DNA of 64,000 nucleotides from Cristatella mucedo (Eukaryota; Bryozoa; Phylactolaemata; Cristatellidae). Numbering within the stretch: position 1 is the stretch's first letter; each line of letters opens with the position of its first letter. The DNA lies in assembly GCA_009760855.2 (NCBI GenBank), contig WPIO01000082.1, positions 186,001 to 250,000 of the forward strand, in the 5' to 3' direction. Both the position numbers and the translations under genes were made by a program. A model generated the notes under the pieces. The model worked only from the letters and a program-made list of their open reading frames with translations, was not told the origin of the DNA and searched no databases. Below, piece by piece: positions 60,590 to 64,000 of the stretch.

Positions 60590-61143
60590 AATGTCTGAAC
60601 TTGGTAAAAAAAACTTTCAGAGAATGAAGAAATTTTCAACAAAACATCTAGAAAAGTTATAGATTATGCTGCTGATTATATGAAAGCTCCTTATGTTGAA
60701 GCAAATAATGATATTAGAGATTTGTTTTTTCAAGTAGAAATAAGAAAACTGACTTGCTTGACATAATTGGAACTAAAAAATAGGCAGTGTTTCTAGTAAT
60801 ATTATAAACAAAATAAAAAATTTAAATGAACAAAATATTAAAGGAGAAACATATAATATTTTCCGGGAACTGAATAATAAAAAGAATAAAAGTAAAAAAG
60901 AACAAAACTTGTTGATTATCTTCATCCACATAAAGTAGGAGAAGGATTAGAAATAATTCTACTATTTTTTTAAAGTGATAAAGAAGTATTTGATAAGATT
61001 GATTTACGGTATAGAGAATTTGCTGCTGGAAATAGAGGAGTAGTAAATTCAATCAGTGCTGCTGTAGATTATTTAGCTAAGTCTAGAAAAGTACCAAAAT
61101 CTTATATTGCAAACATAAATAAACTTGTGTATGATATTTAGAA
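60590..61143 (+). pseudogene. Unrecognised viral gene, heavily broken
   Basis: Short readable pieces in shifting frames: KTSRKVIDYAADYMKAPYVE (about 60640-60700), DIRDLFFQVEIRK, then VFDKIDLRYREFAAGNRG and AAVDYLAKSRKVPKSYIAN ending at a stop near 61139. It would encode a helical protein of about 180 aa. No family was recognised. Confidence 0.45.
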
Positions 61144-62007
61144 ATGAGTGACCTTGTAAACATTGCACAAGATATACTTAAAAATCCTAAAATGCTTTGA
61201 AAATAAATTACAGAGAGTACAGGTGGATGTACATTTAATGTTAGTGGAAATACAAATCCTATTTGATTACATATTAATAATCCTATAATGTTAAAAAGTA
61301 GAAATTTTAAGATATGTTTTAAGAAGTTTCTTGGAACAAACTCTATTAGGAATATTACTACTTCTAATAATACTTTTGTTGATAAAGTTGCTGGTGGATC
61401 TGAACAAACAATAAAAATCAACCCAGGAACTTACTCTGTTATCTCAGATAATGTAAACGTCGGTATTATTGATACAATTAATAATTCTATTGCACAATCA
61501 GGAGCAACTACGGATAAATTTGAATTAGGAATTGATACTGCTACTTCTAATTCTTGGATTAAAATGCCGATTGGTTGGACATTTCTTGCTAGTAAACCTA
61601 ATATTTCTAGTATACTTAGTTTTACTGGTTCTGCTTATAGAACTGATTCAAAGTTTCCAACTCTTTATCCAGCTATCACAAATAAAGTTTTTTGTACACA
61701 TATTGTTAAGTTTATTTCTGAAAGTGAAGTTTTTGTTTCTGATCTAAATTTAATACTTGTAAATTGTAATTTAGTTGCTGGTGCAACAAGTTTTATGAAT
61801 TTACAAGAATCTCAAGTACTAAGAAGTTTTTCCTACAATTTCTATTTGTGGGAAGAAATGGCATATGAACCAAATACACTTGAATATCCTAATCTAAGTA
61901 GTGACTATATTTCTGATATATTAATTACTGTTGCCGATCAAAACTTGAAGGTATTAGATTTTGGCTCGCAGCAAATTACTGCTGGTATAGAAATTAATGA
62001 ATTATAA
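61144..62007 (+). pseudogene. Penton-like or minor capsid protein with three nonsense codons
   Basis: From the ATG at 61144 one frame runs to 62007, broken only by TGA at 61198, TAA at 61204 and TGA at 61264. The segment CTFNVSGNTNPI and NFKICFKKFLGTNSIRNIT followed by TIKINPGTYSVIS is the pattern I associate with the single-jelly-roll penton or minor capsid proteins of Polintons. The rest is beta-rich (WIKMPIGWTFLASKPNISS, SRSFSYNFYLW-like). The assignment rests on pattern memory only. The absence of frameshifts over 860 bp suggests relatively recent loss. Confidence 0.55.
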
Positions 62008-62020
62008 TATAAAAATATCT

Positions 62021-62548
62021 ATGACTGACTGGAACAAGTAGCTCTGACTTAAAAACATTGGTACTACTAATTATGCTTGGATCTAATTCAGGTTACAATA
62101 AAATTGGATTACGTAGAGTAGAATTTACTTATACAAATAGAACAATATCAAACGTTGTTGCTAATGTAAATGACTTACTTTGGTATAAAGCAAATTTATA
62201 AATCCATCAGAGTTTTCAATATCAATCCCAGAAGAATATTATGATAGTAATAAAATAGTTAATGCTCTTAATTCTGCTTTAGCTAAAAATAATGCTTTTT
62301 AAAATTCAAATAAGAGAAATAGTAGTGGAATAAAGTTGAGTGTTGATGCAGACGATAAAGTAATAATGCAAGTAACTCCTGACTATGTTGTGCTACTTAG
62401 AAGTAATGCGTCGGGTGTTATACACTCAATTGGTGACACATTAGGTTTCAACTCAAACCAACAAGGTTCATTCAATGCTGCAGATGTTGGTGGAACACCT
62501 TATGAAGCTATAGGAAGAGCTATGTATTTTTTATGGCATTTTTAAAGC
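62021..62548 (+). pseudogene. Putative structural protein, frameshifted
   Basis: Three + strand frames together encode a beta-rich protein: KIGLRRVEFTYTNRTISNVV and ANVNDLLWYKAN, then PSEFSISIPEEYYDSNKIVN and ALNSALAKNN, then the open frame 62336-62545 with LSVDADDKVIMQVTPDYVVL and SIGDTLGFNSNQQGS. The IP-x-x-x-Y-x-S pattern recalls penton or spike-like subunits and is similar in style to the preceding gene, which may be a paralogue. No firm identity. Confidence 0.45.
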
Positions 62549-62868
62549 ATGGAGTAAGATGCAACTACCTGACAATTCTGGTGTAAGATGAATTCGTGTT
62601 GATTGTGAATTGGTTGATCCATTTAAGAATTATATATAGAGAAAAAATGATACTTAGAACAATCCTCTTCTTTATATATAATTTACATTGATGATATTGA
62701 TCTTGGTGAAAAAGCGGATTTACATATTCTTTATATACTACATCCATCAACACGTGGTGATATACATTCAATAAGTGCTTTACAAAAATTAGTTTAACAG
62801 ATCAAAATGGAAATGCAGTTAATACTATTACTGATGTAATTGCAACAATAGGAATCTCAAAGTAATAT
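62549..62868 (+). pseudogene. Broken continuation or small viral gene
   Basis: Short pieces in several frames: MQLPDNSGVR, then IRVDCELVDPFKNYI after an in-frame TGA at about 62588, and TDQNGNAVNTITDVIATIGI near 62790-62865. It may be the C-terminal part of the preceding structural protein or a separate gene. It ends just before the ATG at 62875. Confidence 0.35.
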
Positions 62869-62874
62869 AGAGAA

Positions 62875-63437
62875 ATGGGTAGTTATGTGAGGATTGGTCA
62901 CGAAAGAATAAATGGAGGAAAATGTTATGGATCTGGAGTTTTAGATAAAGTTATTGATGGTATTGGAAAAGCAGCACCAGTACTAACAGGATTGACTGGT
63001 CTTAGTAGGAACATTGCTAATAAAGGAATTGAAATGCATCAAGCAAGAAAAATAATTGAGTTGCAAACTAAAAAAGAAAAAGTGGATCAAGAATATGAAA
63101 ACAAACGTAAAGAGTTAGATGAAAAACTTGAAGAGGAAAGAAAAAAGAAAGAATTAGAGTATGAATTAGAGAAATGAAAGAAAGAAAAAGATTATGATAG
63201 AAAGATAAAGGAAATTGGAATTAAACGTGCAATGTTAGATAAACTTGATACACAATCTAAAAATAATCTTAAAGTAAAACTTGAAGAGGAAGTAGAAGAT
63301 TATTCGGAGACTTTAAAAGAGAATGATCCCAAAGCGTACAAAGAAATAGAGAAGGTAATCAAGGAAAAGACTGTTTCTCTTGCTATTGAAAGAACAAGAC
63401 CAGATGATTATGGTGGTAGAAAGAAAAAAAATTGATG
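62875..63437 (+). pseudogene. Coiled-coil virion protein with Gly-rich hydrophobic N-terminus
   Basis: ATG at 62875, one frame to 63435 with a single TGA at 63175. The N-terminus has ERINGGKCYGSGVLDKVIDG and a small-residue hydrophobic stretch IGKAAPVLTGLTGLSRNIA, then a long charged coiled coil (KKEKVDQEYENKRKELDEKL). A Gly-x-Gly site ahead of an amphipathic segment resembles precursor core or minor capsid proteins cut by adenain. Apart from one stop it is intact. Its position directly before the hexon-like gene supports a virion role. Confidence 0.5.
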
Positions 63438-63501
63438 CTGATTATATATCTAAAAGTAGATATTAATTTTTAGTTTTCTATATATTTTATCTAGAGAAGA
63501 A

Positions 63502-64000
63502 ATGGCAAGTTCACCTACCAATAGTATACTCGACTTAAGTGATCCTAGTTTTCCTTACGAAAAAATTAAGGACTATCCATACAGAGAGTTTTACCAAGCA
63601 AATGGAAATGAAACTGGTGCTATTGCAAAAAACAAACTAGTCATACTTATTGTTCCTGGTGAACAACAAACGTGTTGTATTTTATCTGATGCTTATTTAC
63701 TGCTTGAAGGACAAATACAAGTTCCTAATACTGGAGCTGATGCTGCTGCTAATCCTTTTGTTGATCCTCCATGAAAACTTGCTGGCGGTCTTGTTAATAA
63801 TGCTGGCGCTTGGTTTTTTAATTCTACGAGAATAAGACTTGGTACTGAAGAAATTGAAAGTATAGGTTTACCAGAAGGTGTAGAAACTGTTTCAAAGCTT
63901 ATGGGATTTCTATGTTATCCAAATGATTATAATAGAACTGAAGGACCTGCAACTGGTTGGGAAAAGGATGAAGCAAATTCCATAGATGATATGGTTTTAA
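63502..64000 (+). pseudogene. Hexon-like major capsid protein, N-terminal part, cut by the window edge
   Basis: ATG at 63502 follows a short AT-rich leader. The frame encodes SILDLSDPSFPYEKIKDYPY, then KNKLVILIVPGEQQTCCIL and SDAYLLLEGQIQVPN. A TGA at 63772 interrupts it, after which the same frame continues to the end of the window with GLVNNAGAWFFNSTRIRLG and EIESIGLPEGVETVSKLMGF. The run of a short beta-rich start, a LLLEGQ strand, then VNN..FFNS.R..L...EIE is typical of the double-jelly-roll capsid proteins of adintoviruses and Polintons. The remainder lies outside the window. Confidence 0.72.

Larger units (their letters stand above)
41400..64000. mobile_element. Endogenous adintovirus/Polinton-like DNA virus, decayed, runs off the window
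   Basis: From about 41.4 kb the base composition drops to strongly AT-rich, and the host-type sequence reappears only as inserted LINEs and a SINE. The segment encodes the hallmark set of adintoviruses and Polintons: protein-primed type B DNA polymerase, FtsK/HerA-type packaging ATPase, adenovirus-type cysteine protease, phospholipase A2 protein, a penton-like protein and a hexon-like major capsid protein, plus fibre-like proteins and an HNH endonuclease. Genes lie on both strands with short gaps, as in a compact virus. Nearly all carry nonsense codons or frameshifts. The left end was not resolved: no terminal inverted repeat can be tested because the right end is outside the window, and no integrase was seen. 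An assembly junction or contaminant is unlikely, because LINE-A and the SINE occur on both sides. Confidence 0.88.

Noticed and set aside
1-64000. CRISPR array, bacterial operon or phage prophage
   Set aside because: No spaced direct repeats of CRISPR type and no ribosome binding site pattern; introns, LINEs and SINEs show a eukaryotic genome.

Overview
The window is a piece of an animal nuclear genome, probably a marine invertebrate. Two conserved metazoan genes with GT-AG introns can be read exon by exon. CR1/L2-type LINEs, tRNA-derived SINEs, an LTR and many microsatellites fill the introns and gaps. The species cannot be named from sequence alone. Base composition splits the window: about 1-41.3 kb is moderate GC and host-like, while about 41.4-64 kb is strongly AT-rich apart from the LINE copies that landed in it.

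Host part. The + strand carries the last four recognisable exons of an MFSD14/HIAT1-like transporter (4293-13137). A degenerate satellite of about 170 bp period (about 15.9-21.0 kb) follows, broken by a solo-LTR-like insert. The - strand carries a complete KCMF1 E3 ubiquitin ligase gene in eight exons (39022 down to 23396, predicted 381 aa). Two LINE families recur: LINE-A, with a 3' hairpin and (ATT)n tail, and LINE-B, with a pentanucleotide tail.

AT-rich part. From about 41.4 kb to the end of the window lies a decayed endogenous double-stranded DNA virus of the adintovirus/Polinton type. Readable pieces are a type B DNA polymerase, two fibre-like genes with phage-tail-type repeats, a membrane-active-looking protein, an HNH-AP2 homing endonuclease, a phospholipase A2 protein, an adenovirus-type protease, a packaging ATPase, penton-like and coiled-coil proteins, and the start of a hexon-like major capsid protein. 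Replication, maturation, packaging and capsid functions are all present, but most genes carry stops or frameshifts. Four LINE-A copies, one LINE-B copy and one SINE have inserted into it. No integrase was seen; the element runs off the right edge.

The best leads are the viral element itself, its tail-fibre-like genes and homing endonuclease, the SINE that shares its 3' hairpin with LINE-A, and the 170 bp satellite.
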